Shown: positions 56,101 through 62,281, counted from the first letter of the stretch. The stretch: DNA of 64,000 nt from Ovis canadensis (GCF_042477335.2 NC_091255.1:21678501-21742500), one strand, 5' to 3'. The notes: generated by a model not told the origin, from the letters alone. Translations and numbers: made by a program.

Positions 56101-58531
56101 CACAGAGGAGGGGCCCGGCAAAGAGGAAGCTGGAGATGGAAGAGTACCCCAGCTTCATGGCGAAGCGCTTTGCTGACTTCACTGTCTACAGGAACCGCAC
56201 ACTCCAGAAGTGGCACGATAAGACCAAGCTGGCTTCTGGAAAACTGGGGAAGGCAAGCGTGGGTGCCTGTGTGTGTGTGTGAGTGTGTGAGGCAGGTCAT
56301 GGCAACCTGAAGCAGCTGTGAGAAATTGGAGCTACAGCTCCCTTATATGGATGATGCCTTGATGTGGTAGTCATCCGTCATTTCTGTGGAAAAATTTACT
56401 GAACTCCTACCACTGAGGTTTATACCATTCAGGCGTGGGTTTCAACTTTATTAGTGAAGAGTGTTTTAAGTCTAGAAACGGTGGCCTTGTAAGTGTTGGA
56501 AAAACAAAATACCTTAAAGAAACGGATTTTACCACAATTAATATTAAAGGAGCAGAAGTTAATCTCTGGGTATAGCAAAATAATGTGACCTGCTTAAGAC
56601 TAATTTTTAATTTTTTTCTGAGAACAATCACAGCCATTCACACACTCAGCCTTTAACCGAAAGTCCCTCCTGGAAAGAGGATTGTCTGTGTCTGCTGACA
56701 CTGAAAGATAGAGAAACCAACGTCGCTGGCTTCTGCAGAGACTTTGTGCGTTATCTGACACTGGTTGATATTGTTGCAGGGTTTTGGTGCCTTTGAACGC
56801 TCAATCTTGACTCAGATCGATCATATTCTGATGGACAAAGAAAGATTACTTCGAAGGACACAGACCAAGCGTTCTGTCTACCGAGTTCTTGGCAAACCTG
56901 AGCCAGCAGTCCAGCCTGTCCCGGAGAGTTTGCCAGGACAGCCGGTAAGGACTGATGCATGGTGATTACGGGAGCAGTTCCTAAAGGAGGCTAATAAACT
57001 GGACGATCTGCTCACCTCCTTGTAGGTATTCCTTGGGGTATAAGACATAAACAAAAGAAAGGGGGGGAGCGGGAAAGCACTGCTTTGTTTGAGAAACTGA
57101 GATGATTTGGGAGGGGAAAGTTTTTAAAAAATGAAGCCACTGGGGCACAGTTCGTGAGGTGCTAGCCTACTGTGTTACCCCTTTGCCTGGCAAAGAAATA
57201 AAGCCACTCTTTCTCCTAAACAAGAAATAATAATGAATAAAGCTATTATTAACTTGTATATAGCCTTCTCTTAATTTTGAGTTTGATATGAGTCTGGTCA
57301 TGGAAGCATCTGTAATTCAGTTTTTAAAATTCAGTTTTACAGCTTCTTCTTTAGAAGCACTAATATTGAGTTGAGTGTGTACTTTAGGCTTTCCTTTGCA
57401 TGCTTATATGCTTCAGGAAAGGATCCAGAATTGGAATAGGCAGATTCTTCTGTCTGAAGGAAACTCTTTTATTTATAGTAGAAATATATACTTAATATGT
57501 ATTTCTTAAGTTCAGAAGAATTTTAAATGAAAAGTAAAATTCCCCTAGTCTGAAAATTCCACTCCGTAGGTTTAACCAATGTTCGTAGTTGTAACAAGCT
57601 TTTAGGTATTTTCTACACAGACACAGACAGACACACACACACCCACACACATATATAACACATAACGCTTTCATAAAAATACGGTTTTTAGAACTTTCCT
57701 GTTGGCCCAGTGGTTGAGACCCCATGCTCCCAATGCAGTGGGCATGGGTTCAATCCCTGGTTGGGGAACTAAGATCCCACATAGCTTGCACAGCATGGCC
57801 AAAAAAACAAACAAAAAAAATGTCTATTTTTTTTAACTAAATGGGATGGATATATATATATGTGTATAAATATATAAATTATATATGAAATCTTACAGCT
57901 TTCTAAATTATTCTAGATATTTTTCCAGGCTGTTACATAGAGATCTACCTCATTTTTTCTAATGGCTGTAGTATTCCATTGTATGGATGTGTAATTTATT
58001 TGAACAGTGGATATGTATGTTTTCTCTAGTTTTAGAAACAGTGCTATCAGAAACATTCCTGAGCATTTATATATTTTTGTTTTTATGTAAACATGTGGAT
58101 ACACTTCTAGAAGTGGAAATATTAAAGAGAATATGCATTTTAAATTCTGATAGATGTAAAATTGCCTCAGAAAGGCTGCTGTATTTTCCATTACTGAAGA
58201 TTGCCTGTTTGTATTAGAATGAGGTTAAATATATTTTCATATAACCATTGAGCATTTGTGTTTTTTTCTGTCAAGTACCTATTAATGTTTTGCCCATTTT
58301 TCAACAGCATTATTTTTGTTCTTTAATTGTAAGAGCTCTTTATATCTTAAGGAAGATAGTGCTTTTACAGTTCTACACATTCTTTATAGTCACTGCATTA
58401 CTTTGGCAACCTCATTGGGATTCACTCTTTCCTTCTCGTGGATGTAGGAGATCCTTCCTGAGGCCCCTGCTAATGCCCACCTGAAGGACTTGGATGAAGA
58501 AATCTTTGATGATGATGACTTTTATCACCAG
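11803..58531 (+). CDS. AATF: AATF (Che-1), apoptosis-antagonizing transcription factor; coding exons 1-8, 3'-truncated by the window
   Basis: AATF is a mostly nucleolar acidic protein that acts in early 40S ribosome-subunit assembly (with NGDN and NOL10) and also binds RNA polymerase II and RB. Exons 11803-11893, 12893-13084, 15721-16125, 16854-16991, 54280-54394, 56045-56252, 56780-56944 and 58448-58531 give 1,398 nt, 466 codons, with all phases closing. The product starts [17 protein letters not shown]. It has long Asp/Glu/Ser-rich acidic runs (about 95-215), the conserved AATF domain with the [20 protein letters not shown] core (about 344-363), a basic NLS-like AKRK stretch and an acidic [12 protein letters not shown] end. 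The human protein is about 560 residues, so roughly 95 C-terminal residues, including the TRAUB domain, lie beyond the window. The start has A at -3 and G at +4. Confidence 0.97.
12893..13084 (+). CDS. AATF: AATF coding exon 2
   Basis: Codes residues 31-95 with [15 protein letters not shown] and [17 protein letters not shown], well-conserved AATF blocks. The acceptor is cccaacag, the donor gtgagt; the last codon is split G|AT. Confidence 0.96.
13387..13621 (+). repeat. Bov-tA SINE
   Basis: Typical text from gcttcccaggtggcgc to gagtcggacatgattg, with a CA-rich tail. Flanked by an 8-bp target-site duplication ATGTGTTG (13379-13386 and 13622-13629). Confidence 0.92.
13975..14185 (-). repeat. 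MIR SINE
   Basis: Reads as a reversed MIR: ccccattttgcagatgagg, then the caaggtcatatatctagtaag core. Confidence 0.8.
14597..14946 (+). repeat. CHR-type SINE, split by a Bov-tA insertion
   Basis: The head (gggacttctctggaggtcc) runs to about 14689 and the tail (tgcatggcatagcc plus poly-A) resumes at about 14902. The middle is a younger SINE. Confidence 0.85.
14690..14901 (-). repeat. Bov-tA SINE nested in CHR SINE
   Basis: Reverse-orientation Bov-tA (gttgcttcagtcgtgtctga to cacctgggaagcc) bounded by CTGCAT on both sides (14684-14689 and 14902-14907). Confidence 0.88.
15008..15290 (-). repeat. CHR-type SINE
   Basis: T-rich head, then ttggctgtgctgggtctg and diverged CHR body ending near tggaattccctcagg. 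Confidence 0.8.
15458..15572 (+). repeat. L2-type 3' end fragment
   Basis: Has the order agactgtgaacccct, then ggctggttcataataggtgc and ttaataagtat, as in old L2 tails. Confidence 0.5.
15721..16125 (+). CDS. AATF: AATF coding exon 3 (acidic region)
   Basis: Codes residues 95-230. Dominated by Glu/Asp/Ser runs on both sides of the conserved [13 protein letters not shown] block, ending in [15 protein letters not shown]. Acidic low-complexity coding here is GAG/GAA-rich, and its reverse strand shows a poly-Ser shadow frame. Confidence 0.96.
16218..16442 (-). repeat. Bov-tA SINE with (TG)n head
   Basis: Reverse Bov-tA from a TG run through ccaactctttgtgaccctg to gagccaccagggaagccc. It starts about 90 nt after AATF exon 3. 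Confidence 0.9.
16854..16991 (+). CDS. AATF: AATF coding exon 4
   Basis: Codes residues 230-276 ([26 protein letters not shown]). The donor A|gtaaga has A rather than G at -1. The next intron is very long. Confidence 0.96.
17256..17494 (-). repeat. CHR-type SINE
   Basis: T/A-rich head, gggctgggtcttagttggg and a tail cttgagggaagtccct in reverse orientation. Confidence 0.82.
18001..18212 (-). repeat. CHR-type SINE
   Basis: Poly-T, then ggctgtgctgggtcttggtt and ccctgaccagggattgaacc, ending gaccaccaaggaagtc. Confidence 0.88.
19030..19205 (-). repeat. L1 3'-end fragment (artiodactyl type)
   Basis: attagagtatagttgattta, then cagttatacatagatatata and gagttccttgtgctccacag are wording of artiodactyl L1 ends. 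Confidence 0.6.
19483..19675 (+). repeat. MIR SINE
   Basis: Contains cagactgcctgggtt, gtgaccttgagcaagttact and gcacagtgtctggcac in MIR order. Confidence 0.85.
19763..19976 (-). repeat. CHR-type SINE
   Basis: Poly-T head to ccagcagggaagtccct in reverse orientation. Confidence 0.85.
20030..20168 (-). repeat. CHR-type SINE, short
   Basis: Begins tatttatttggctgtgctgg and ends gaccaccaggaaagtcc. Confidence 0.85.
20880..21163 (-). mobile_element. Chimeric retro-insertion: Bov-tA head joined to an mRNA-like 3' end
   Basis: On the minus strand the element reads a Bov-tA piece (about 21163-21050), then about 160 nt of unrelated sequence carrying AATAAATAAT, a C-run and a terminal A-run (T-run at 20875-20881 on +). 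It is flanked by near-identical 17-bp direct repeats (20863-20879 and 21164-21180, 16/17), as expected for target-primed insertion. I do not recognise the donor RNA. Confidence 0.6.
21190..21325 (-). repeat. L1 3'-end fragment (ruminant type)
   Basis: aactggaggttaattacttt, then tggttttgccatacatcaac and caggaatacacgtgttcccc are the wording of bovine L1 ends. Confidence 0.7.
21530..21750 (-). repeat. Old L1 3' UTR fragment
   Basis: Has attatcaactcatggccc and tattttgaagcaaataccag, typical of old mammalian L1 tails. Confidence 0.5.
22128..22141 (+). repeat. Poly-C run
   Basis: Fourteen consecutive C; prone to length error. Confidence 0.9.
22480..22740 (-). repeat. Old L1 fragment
   Basis: acatggctcaaaattcaaaa followed by cacccagttccctgtcccat matches old L1 tails. 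Confidence 0.5.
22920..23960 (-). repeat. Old L1 fragment with (AC)n
   Basis: Reverse L1 wording such as ctatagaatattccattt and taaagcatgctttgataaac. Parts are too diverged to delimit. Confidence 0.5.
23101..23136 (+). repeat. (AC)18 microsatellite
   Basis: Thirty-six bases of uninterrupted AC; likely polymorphic. Confidence 0.98.
24975..25155 (-). repeat. L1 3'-end fragment (artiodactyl type)
   Basis: agagctgattgacaatgtta and gagttccctgtgctgtacag match the same L1 end family as the fragment at 19030. Confidence 0.6.
25300..25399 (-). repeat. CHR-type SINE, short
   Basis: T-run, tccctgaccagggatagaac and accaccagggaagtccct. Confidence 0.85.
25887..26142 (+). repeat. CHR-type SINE
   Basis: Runs from cacctccctggcggcccagt through ggttcgatccctggtcc to cagcgcagccaaaaa. 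Confidence 0.88.
26488..26697 (+). repeat. Bov-tA SINE
   Basis: Runs from agctcagtcggtaaagaatc to ggtcgcaagagtcggacaca. Confidence 0.92.
27210..27708 (+). mobile_element. Tigger-like MITE with terminal inverted repeats, interrupted by Bov-tA
   Basis: The left end CAGTAAGTCCCC (27210-27221) is mirrored by GGGGACTTCTG (27698-27708), and both ends abut TA (27208-27209, 27709-27710), the target duplication of Tc1/mariner/pogo elements. No transposase frame remains. Confidence 0.7.
27411..27630 (+). repeat. Bov-tA SINE inside the MITE
   Basis: Runs from gatttcccaggtggcgcag to gggctgcaaaaagttagacc, splitting the older DNA element. Confidence 0.9.
27880..28345 (-). repeat. MaLR (MLT1-type) solo LTR, diverged
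   Basis: Reverse LTR wording: ggtggcttaaaacagcacag, then gtaaggtaacgtattcacag and tggacatctttgggggccat. No internal retroviral sequence is seen. Confidence 0.6.
29398..29669 (-). repeat. CHR-type SINE, full-length
   Basis: Runs from tttggctgtgctgggtctgt through gggatcttcccggaccagg to gccaccagggaagccct. Confidence 0.9.
31108..32040 (-). repeat. Old L1 3'-end fragment
   Basis: Begins ggtttattgaggtataattg and continues to cttggcatggtcagtctttt, classic reversed L1 tail order. Confidence 0.75.
32090..33317 (-). mobile_element. Tigger1-derived DNA transposon, internally deleted and interrupted
   Basis: The left end CAGGCATATCTCGG and right end GGTATGCTTG are Tigger1-type terminal inverted repeats. 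The inside (aaataagacaacaatgaagc, catcaaagatcactgatcac) matches the Tigger1 ends, but the transposase centre is missing. A BovB 3' end sits at 32208-32625. Confidence 0.85.
32208..32625 (-). mobile_element. BovB LINE 3' end nested in Tigger1
   Basis: Reverse BovB sequence starting at the CAGT-rich tail. It is flanked by GAAAGTT on both sides (32201-32207 and 32626-32632). Confidence 0.85.
33379..33832 (-). mobile_element. BovB LINE 3' end
   Basis: Starts with tandem CAGTT units (agttcagttcagttcag), then ccgtcgctcagtcgtgtcc, running backwards through the end of the BovB frame (revealing [20 protein letters not shown] on the minus strand). Confidence 0.92.
33950..34960 (+). repeat. Old L1 ORF2/3' fragment
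   Basis: Forward L1 wording (gtgggaatgcagaatggtct, cggataaactgtggcata-like at 34745) with many stops. Confidence 0.65.
35060..35254 (-). repeat. CHR-type SINE
   Basis: Runs from tttatttgtggctgcatgga to gaccaccaggaagtcct. Confidence 0.85.
35690..36360. promoter_or_regulatory. Candidate conserved noncoding element in AATF intron 4 (A)
   Basis: Unique, repeat-free A/T-rich DNA with LIM-homeodomain-type sites TTAATTAG (35791-35798) and TTAATTAA (36265-36272), and several ATTA words between 36188 and 36275. The pattern is enhancer-like; conservation is untested. Confidence 0.35.
36904..36981 (-). mobile_element. BovB LINE 3' tail, short
   Basis: CAGTT repeats then actcagtcgtgtccgactct to caggcctccctgtcc; only about 78 bp survive. 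Confidence 0.85.
37552..37682 (-). repeat. Bov-tA SINE, partial
   Basis: Runs from ctagttgcgcagtggggttt to gggttgccatttcctcac; the tRNA-related head is missing. Confidence 0.85.
37766..37979 (-). repeat. Bov-tA SINE
   Basis: Full-length reverse copy ending ctgacacaccaagagg. Confidence 0.9.
38603..38747 (-). repeat. CHR-type SINE
   Basis: tttatttatgtgactacacc to gaccaccagagacatccct. Confidence 0.82.
38750..38940 (-). repeat. MIR SINE
   Basis: Reverse MIR core: gatcaaggtcacacagtcag, gtaacaggtctg and a tail of cagcctctgctctaggcc. Confidence 0.75.
39200..39990 (-). repeat. Old L1 fragment
   Basis: Reverse L1 text: ggacatttggattgtttcca, aaataatgcagtaaacatta and atagttttctttcattcatt. Confidence 0.65.
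40020..40285 (-). repeat. CHR-type SINE
   Basis: ttttgggttgtattgggtct to ttggaccatctgggaaa. Confidence 0.85.
40440..41985 (-). repeat. CHR-type SINE split by BovB
   Basis: A T-rich SINE-like head at 40440-40489 and the rest of a reverse CHR element at about 41880-41985 (ccaaccagggattgagccc to cccccagggaagtcctt) bracket a BovB insertion. Confidence 0.6.
40490..41878 (+). mobile_element. BovB (RTE) LINE, 5'-truncated copy 1
   Basis: BovB encodes an endonuclease-reverse transcriptase. This copy keeps part of the RT domain ([13 protein letters not shown] at about 40797, YADDTT at about 41099) and the 3' region, ending in CTGAA repeats. It is dead: the frame stops at about 40665 and 5 nt are missing near 41094 just before YADD, compared with copy 2. 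Confidence 0.93.
42205..42423 (-). repeat. Bov-tA SINE
   Basis: tgtgtttagttgctcagttg to gagccaccagggaagccct. Confidence 0.92.
42530..44230 (-). repeat. Old L1 fragment, split by BovB copy 2
   Basis: Reverse L1 wording on both sides (tttgcctgtttttacctatt before; tgtacacatctctttgcttt and ggattaatttctagaagtgg after). Confidence 0.55.
42908..43827 (+). mobile_element. BovB (RTE) LINE, 5'-truncated copy 2
   Basis: Starts inside the RT region at ccaaataggaaaaggagtgc and ends in CTGAA repeats. It shows [20 protein letters not shown] and a second long open stretch from 43169, but the two are out of frame around 43160. Very similar to the last 920 nt of copy 1. Confidence 0.93.
44505..44665 (+). repeat. 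MIR SINE, 3' half
   Basis: ctttatctgtataatggtga, tgtcatgaggacttaaataa and aagtgctcaggttattgctg in MIR order. Confidence 0.75.
44768..44985 (+). repeat. Bov-tA SINE
   Basis: cagacttccctggtggctca to agtcagacacgactgaacaa. Confidence 0.93.
45345..45533 (-). repeat. CHR-type SINE
   Basis: ttggctgtgctgggtcttag to agactaccagggaagtccct. Confidence 0.88.
45540..47300. other. Intron 4 stretch without recognised young repeats
   Basis: Unique-looking A/T-rich DNA with only a possible L1 scrap near 46250-46330. I see no gene. Confidence 0.5.
47302..47471 (+). repeat. Bov-tA SINE, partial
   Basis: gagacatgggttcagtccct to gcagagtcggacccgaccta. Confidence 0.88.
47720..48290. promoter_or_regulatory. Candidate conserved noncoding element in AATF intron 4 (B)
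   Basis: Repeat-free, A/T-rich with structured motif content: identical inverted sites CCGGCAATTAAT (47889-47900) and ATTAATTGCCGG (48227-48238), a perfect POU octamer ATTTGCAT (47965-47972) and a PBX/HOX-type TGATTGAT (48003-48010). Neighbouring DNA to 50.2 kb also lacks young SINEs. I infer a developmental enhancer, most plausibly for LHX1. Confidence 0.45.
48300..50290. other. Intron 4 stretch poor in repeats
   Basis: Unique-looking DNA. A weak MIR-like scrap lies at about 48955-49110. No gene is visible. Confidence 0.45.
50300..50690 (-). repeat. Old L1 3'-end fragment
   Basis: Reverse L1 tail: attaccattctaagtgtaca, tacatccaatcgccagaact and gactgacttatttcacttcg. Confidence 0.65.
50760..51085 (-). 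repeat. Old L1 3'-end fragment, second copy
   Basis: Diverged relative of the preceding fragment: ataaaattgactgtttttaa, ccattttaaagagtacagct and gcaactggcttattttgcat. Confidence 0.6.
51488..51708 (-). repeat. Bov-tA SINE
   Basis: gttgcttcagtcgtgtccga to gctgagccatctgggaagtt. Confidence 0.92.
51765..51884 (+). repeat. CHR-type SINE with perfect 14-bp TSD
   Basis: aggacttctctggtgatcca to a short A-rich tail. AAATTGTTATGTCT flanks it on both sides (51751-51764 and 51885-51898). Confidence 0.92.
52549..52781 (-). repeat. Bov-tA SINE with perfect 12-bp TSD
   Basis: Reverse copy with a (CTG)n-side tail and a short GAATGAAT-rich end. AGAAATGAATGT flanks it (52537-52548 and 52782-52793). Confidence 0.92.
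52794..54279. other. Last part of AATF intron 4
   Basis: Unique-looking sequence up to exon 5, with no recognised repeat or gene. A 68-codon open frame at 53775-53981 has no family resemblance I know. Confidence 0.5.
54280..54394 (+). CDS. AATF: AATF coding exon 5
   Basis: Codes residues 276-314 ([31 protein letters not shown]). The acceptor is tttcccag, the donor gtaagg; the split codon AG|T gives Ser. Confidence 0.96.
54612..54825 (-). repeat. Bov-tA SINE
   Basis: gtgcgtgctcagtcgctagg to gagctacctgggaagccc; it sits in intron 5. Confidence 0.92.
54862..54976 (-). repeat. CHR-type SINE, short
   Basis: cttggcttgtgggatcttag to gaccaccagggaattcccc. Confidence 0.82.
54977..55835. other. AATF intron 5 unique part
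   Basis: I see no recognisable repeat or gene here. Confidence 0.5.
55838..55974 (-). repeat. CHR-type SINE, short
   Basis: A/T-rich head, tttatttgctgggctgcata to gggccaccagggaatactcc; it ends about 70 nt before exon 6. Confidence 0.82.
56045..56252 (+). CDS. AATF: AATF coding exon 6 (apparent GC donor)
   Basis: Codes residues 314-383: the acidic [17 protein letters not shown], an NLS-like PAKRKLE and the highly conserved [21 protein letters not shown] core. The exon must end after AAG at 56252 to join GGT at 56780 and keep LGK-GFG. The intron therefore begins GCAAGC, a GC donor. A GT lies 6 nt further on and would insert Ala-Ser in frame. Confidence 0.93.
56253..56779 (+). other. AATF: AATF intron 6, apparent GC-AG intron
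   Basis: Begins GCAAGC directly after AAG and ends ttgttgcag. AAG|GCAAG is the known strong GC-donor context. A TG-rich run (56268-56290) starts 15 nt inside. Confidence 0.85.
56268..56290 (+). repeat. (TG)n-rich run next to the GC donor
   Basis: TG repeats with one GA interruption. UG-rich RNA near a donor can bind CELF-type proteins or TDP-43, so a splicing role is possible. Confidence 0.7.
56780..56944 (+). CDS. AATF: AATF coding exon 7
   Basis: Codes residues 384-438 ([32 protein letters not shown]), end of the AATF domain, then a Pro-rich linker. Phase 0 at both ends. Confidence 0.96.
57510..58410 (-). repeat. Old L1 fragment, interrupted by CHR SINE
   Basis: Reverse L1 wording (gtagtattccattgtatgga, gcatttgtgtttttttctgt) runs to just before exon 8. 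A CHR SINE lies at 57689-57821. Confidence 0.55.
57689..57821 (+). repeat. CHR-type SINE
   Basis: agaactttcctgttggccca to gcatggccaaaaaaac with an A-rich tail. Confidence 0.9.
58448..58531 (+). CDS. AATF: AATF coding exon 8
   Basis: Codes residues 439-466 ([28 protein letters not shown]). The acceptor is gatgtag and the donor gtatga. Last coding exon in the window; phase 0. Confidence 0.96.
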
Positions 58532-59799
58532 GTATGATTTTTACTCTCTTTTCTTTTATTGTAAATGAGGCATTAACATTTTAAGACACCTGATAGAATT
58601 CTGTGACCTAAAGGGTAGCTATCGCACTTCAGAAGGATAGAGTCAGACAGGGTTTCTGAACATGTCCTCAGAATCGACTTGCTGTGTAGTTCTAGATGTG
58701 TTACTTTCCTTCTGAAATGAAAATAGCTACAGCTTCTCTGTTAGTTGTTACAGAGTATGAGTTATTGTAGAGCAGTTTCAGTGTCTTTGCATCAGATGAT
58801 TTATTCTCTCTCAGCCACTTTTGATGATGTTCCTGGAGGATTTGTTTTTTGTTTGGTTTCTTGTCCTGTTACTAGTAGGTAAGGACATGGCGTTGAAAGG
58901 CCAGGATCCCAGAATTCTTGAATTGCACTTCTGCTTCTGTCATACTACATCTCTTCTCTTAAAACGTTCTTGTGTGTGTGCATGTTCAAATCAGTTAAGT
59001 ACGCACGGAGGTTGTCTGCTGCTGTTGATTATAATAATAGTGTAGTGCTTTGAAGACAGAAGGAATTGCTAGAGGTTGAAATGTAGTCCAGTTCTCAGTG
59101 TCTCCTCACAGTCATTCCCCCTGCTCTTGCCCTGCCCCTGCCATCTGCTGCTTTTTCTGATGATGGTTGTACTATCAAGGTAGACTAAACATCTGGGCTA
59201 TTCTAAAGAACTAAAATAATTTCCTCTAATCCTGGGTCTCTTTCATCAGTCATACGTCTTAATGAGACGTGCTGTAGGCTGTCCCCTCTCTAGCTCTGGA
59301 GAGTCACGGATGCTGTTCAGTTTTGGTTGAGTCATTAGTTGTCACAGTGATCTTTGTTAACTTTTATGGAAGACTTTTCAAATGCTTGTTGGAGGTGTAG
59401 CCATAATGGCAGTCCTGTGCAATATACGGAAGTACGAAGGAAGGAACATAGGAGAACTATGCTGCGAAGAGAGTAGAGAAAGTGATTTCTGTATTGAGGA
59501 AACCTCTGGTTTTGCCCTAACAAAGAGAGAGATTTTTTTAAATTTATCTTGCTGTTCACTCTGATGTTCCATAAAATTATTGCTGTGTGTCTTAAAAGTA
59601 ATGATGAGTGGGTAGAGGCAAGAGGATTGGTGTGTGGCCCCAGGTGTTCCCAGTCAGAGGTCTTGATTCTTTTTTCCTTTTTTTCTATTATTATGTCCAT
59701 TTGTCAGAAGAGTGGGGAACTCTGTTTTGCTCTAGAATGTCTGAGAGAGTATCTGACATGGGATACTAATGCTGTGTGAGTGTGTGAGATCATGGGAGA

Positions 59800-60540
59800 C
59801 AATCCAAAATGTTCCAGTCTTCATTAATTGAAGTGTACATTGTTCGATAGAAAGTGCATCATAAATTAAATAGGCCTAATGAAATAAACTGAAATTACTG
59901 GGGGAAGCTGCTTCCACTGGCAATCCTCAGTCTGAAAGATTTTTTTTTTTTTGGCCTGGAGGTCTGCTTAAAAAGAAATAGCATTACTTGATTGGCCCTT
60001 CATCCCAATTAATAATTTTAACTTCAATAAATTCTGATTTCAGTTATGACTAGTCACATCTTCGCTTTTCCCCTTGCTGGTTAATTGGGGTGCTGGGGTT
60101 AATCTAAATTAAAACTTAAACTAATAGAGGTCAGCGAGGCAGCTGAAACACCTGAGTGAAACAAATGGGGCTGCCAGGCACAACTTTATCTTGGCTGTTT
60201 CCCAGGAGGGAAGTGGCAGCAAATTGGAGTTGTTTCAGCCTTCTGTAAAGGTGAATGATGGGTGACACTTGTTAATGTACAGCGTCTCCGGAAGCATTCC
60301 AGATTGCTTTGCTGCCGCACCAACTGCTGCCATCCACGCACAGTCAGTAGGAACTGGACCAGTTGCCAACATCTGGCAGCACAGCAAGGAATGGGTGCAA
60401 GGCTTGAAACCCCGCAGATTCTAAATATGGTGCTTAGAAGTGTACAGGCTTTAATCACTTACCACTCTTTGGCAGCAGGCTACGACAGCTTATCCCAGCC
60501 TCGTACATCACAGTCGACATCTGCTGAGCCGCCAGGCAGC
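59800..60540. promoter_or_regulatory. Candidate conserved noncoding element in AATF intron 8 (C)
   Basis: Repeat-free DNA with CAATTAATAA near 60006, GGTTAATT (60079-60086) and GGTTAATC (60097-60104), which are HNF1-type half sites, then a less A/T-rich part with CAG/CTG-like words. HNF1B acts upstream of Lhx1 in kidney, so HNF1-like sites would fit, but spacing does not make a canonical dimer site. Confidence 0.35.
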
Positions 60541-60699
60541 TGCACATTCATTTTCTTTTCTTGCCTTTTCTCTTTGCCTCCTATTCCTCTTCTTCTTCGC
60601 GCTACCCCCCCACATCCCCTCCCCCCAGTCCCACCCCCTGCCTCCCTTCAGTTTTCCTCCCCCTCCCCCAATATGCTTCTTGGGAGAGATGATCTGTAA

Positions 60700-61000
60700 A
60701 GATTACCGCTTCATTGTGTGCAAGTAATTGTGGTGATGCCAGGCCCTTGACAGACACAACGTAGCACCTGTTCTGCTGACCTGGTTAATTTCTTCTGTTG
60801 AGTGGGATTTACCAGAGATTGGAGCTGAAGCCAATTCAATGATAAGGCTAAAGAAAATGGCTGTATGTTTTCTGTCACCTCCCAATTAAATTGGCTTCAT
60901 AAAGTGCTTTCCTTTATTTGTCAGGGTGGTAAGCCTGAGCTAAGTGTTGCATTCAGAAGTGGTACAATGTATTACAATGGGCCTGTGAGTTTTCATTTGT
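60700..61000. promoter_or_regulatory. Candidate conserved noncoding element in AATF intron 8 (D)
   Basis: Repeat-free. Contains the perfect palindrome CCAATTAAATTGG (60882-60894) and an 11-bp inverted repeat TGAAGCCAATT (60826-60836) with AATTGGCTTCA (60889-60899), giving three CCAAT words. Confidence 0.35.
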
Positions 61001-62281
61001 GTTTTTTGATGCGGTTGGTTGTTTGGAAGAGCTTGGTGGTGAATATAATAACGTTTCCCGTTTTTTTTTTTTTTAACCATACTTGAAGCCAGACTCTTTG
61101 GGTCCATGTTTTGTAAGGAAGAGATTATAGCCACATTGAATTTTAATGTTTCATTGTAAGGGTTTAAAGGCTTACTTGGTTAAGTCATGTGTCTCGAGGC
61201 TGTGTAAATGCCCTCACCACTGAGAATGGTGTTCAGGGTCAGAACGCGCGACACAGACACACTCACTCTCTTTGTTTCATAATGGGCCTTAAATTACTAC
61301 AACTTAAAAAATATGTGTTATTTAATAAAGGAACATGTGAGTGTGTATGTGTGTGTATAAGCAAATACATATGGAGTATGTGTGGAGAGGACTGGAGAGT
61401 ATCAGATACTGTAATGGTACTTTTTTTGAGCTGAAAAGAACCTCACAATAATGAGTCCCTGAGACATTAAGTAACTTCCTGAAAGTCACATACTAGTACT
61501 TGATCCAAGATTTTTTAGGCCAAGCCCTGTTCTTCCCATACCTTTGTTTCTTAAATATTTCATTTGTGAGCCACAGGAAGACTTCACTATAGTATTATGC
61601 TTTTCATTTTGTAAATAACTGAGCTTCATTTTCTCAGAACCAGAAGAAACATTATGTTGTGTTAGAAAGTAATTTTTTTTTCCCCTTCGAAGGCAAATGA
61701 TTTATTGAACTCCTGGCTTCTTAACAATTCTAATGAAAAAAATTAACCTTCTAGTTGTGTTCCTGGTTTGTTTGGAGTACTGAAAGCCCAGAATGTGCCC
61801 AGTGGTGACGATTTTAGGAGGGAAACTGTTCACAGGCTTCAAACATTGCTGAGTTCTCACTTGCTGGTGGGATCAGCTCGCATCTGGCTCAGTTGTTGTT
61901 CATCCCTAGAGATTATTTCATAAAATATAAAAGTTACAAATGACCATGAAGGAAGAGCCATGTTTTCAGTGTCTATTGTTCATTTTCATGATCCCGTTTG
62001 CAACTTTTTTTTTTTTTTTTGACATTAAGTGCTTTTAAGGTGTGTTGTCTATATTGCCATTTAAAGTTGATTTTTGACTCGATAGGCCTGAGTTCTCAAA
62101 GAGTGGAGGAAGGACTAATGTTTACTGAACACTAGTAACGTGCCAGCTCTTGGACTGATTAGACAGGTACTTGATTCATGTCTTCATTTCATCCTCCCGA
62201 GATCTCCAGGTTGAGCTATGACTGCACTTAGCAATAAGCCATAAAGTGACTGTAAAGTGACTGGGTGTTTTTAAAGCATTA

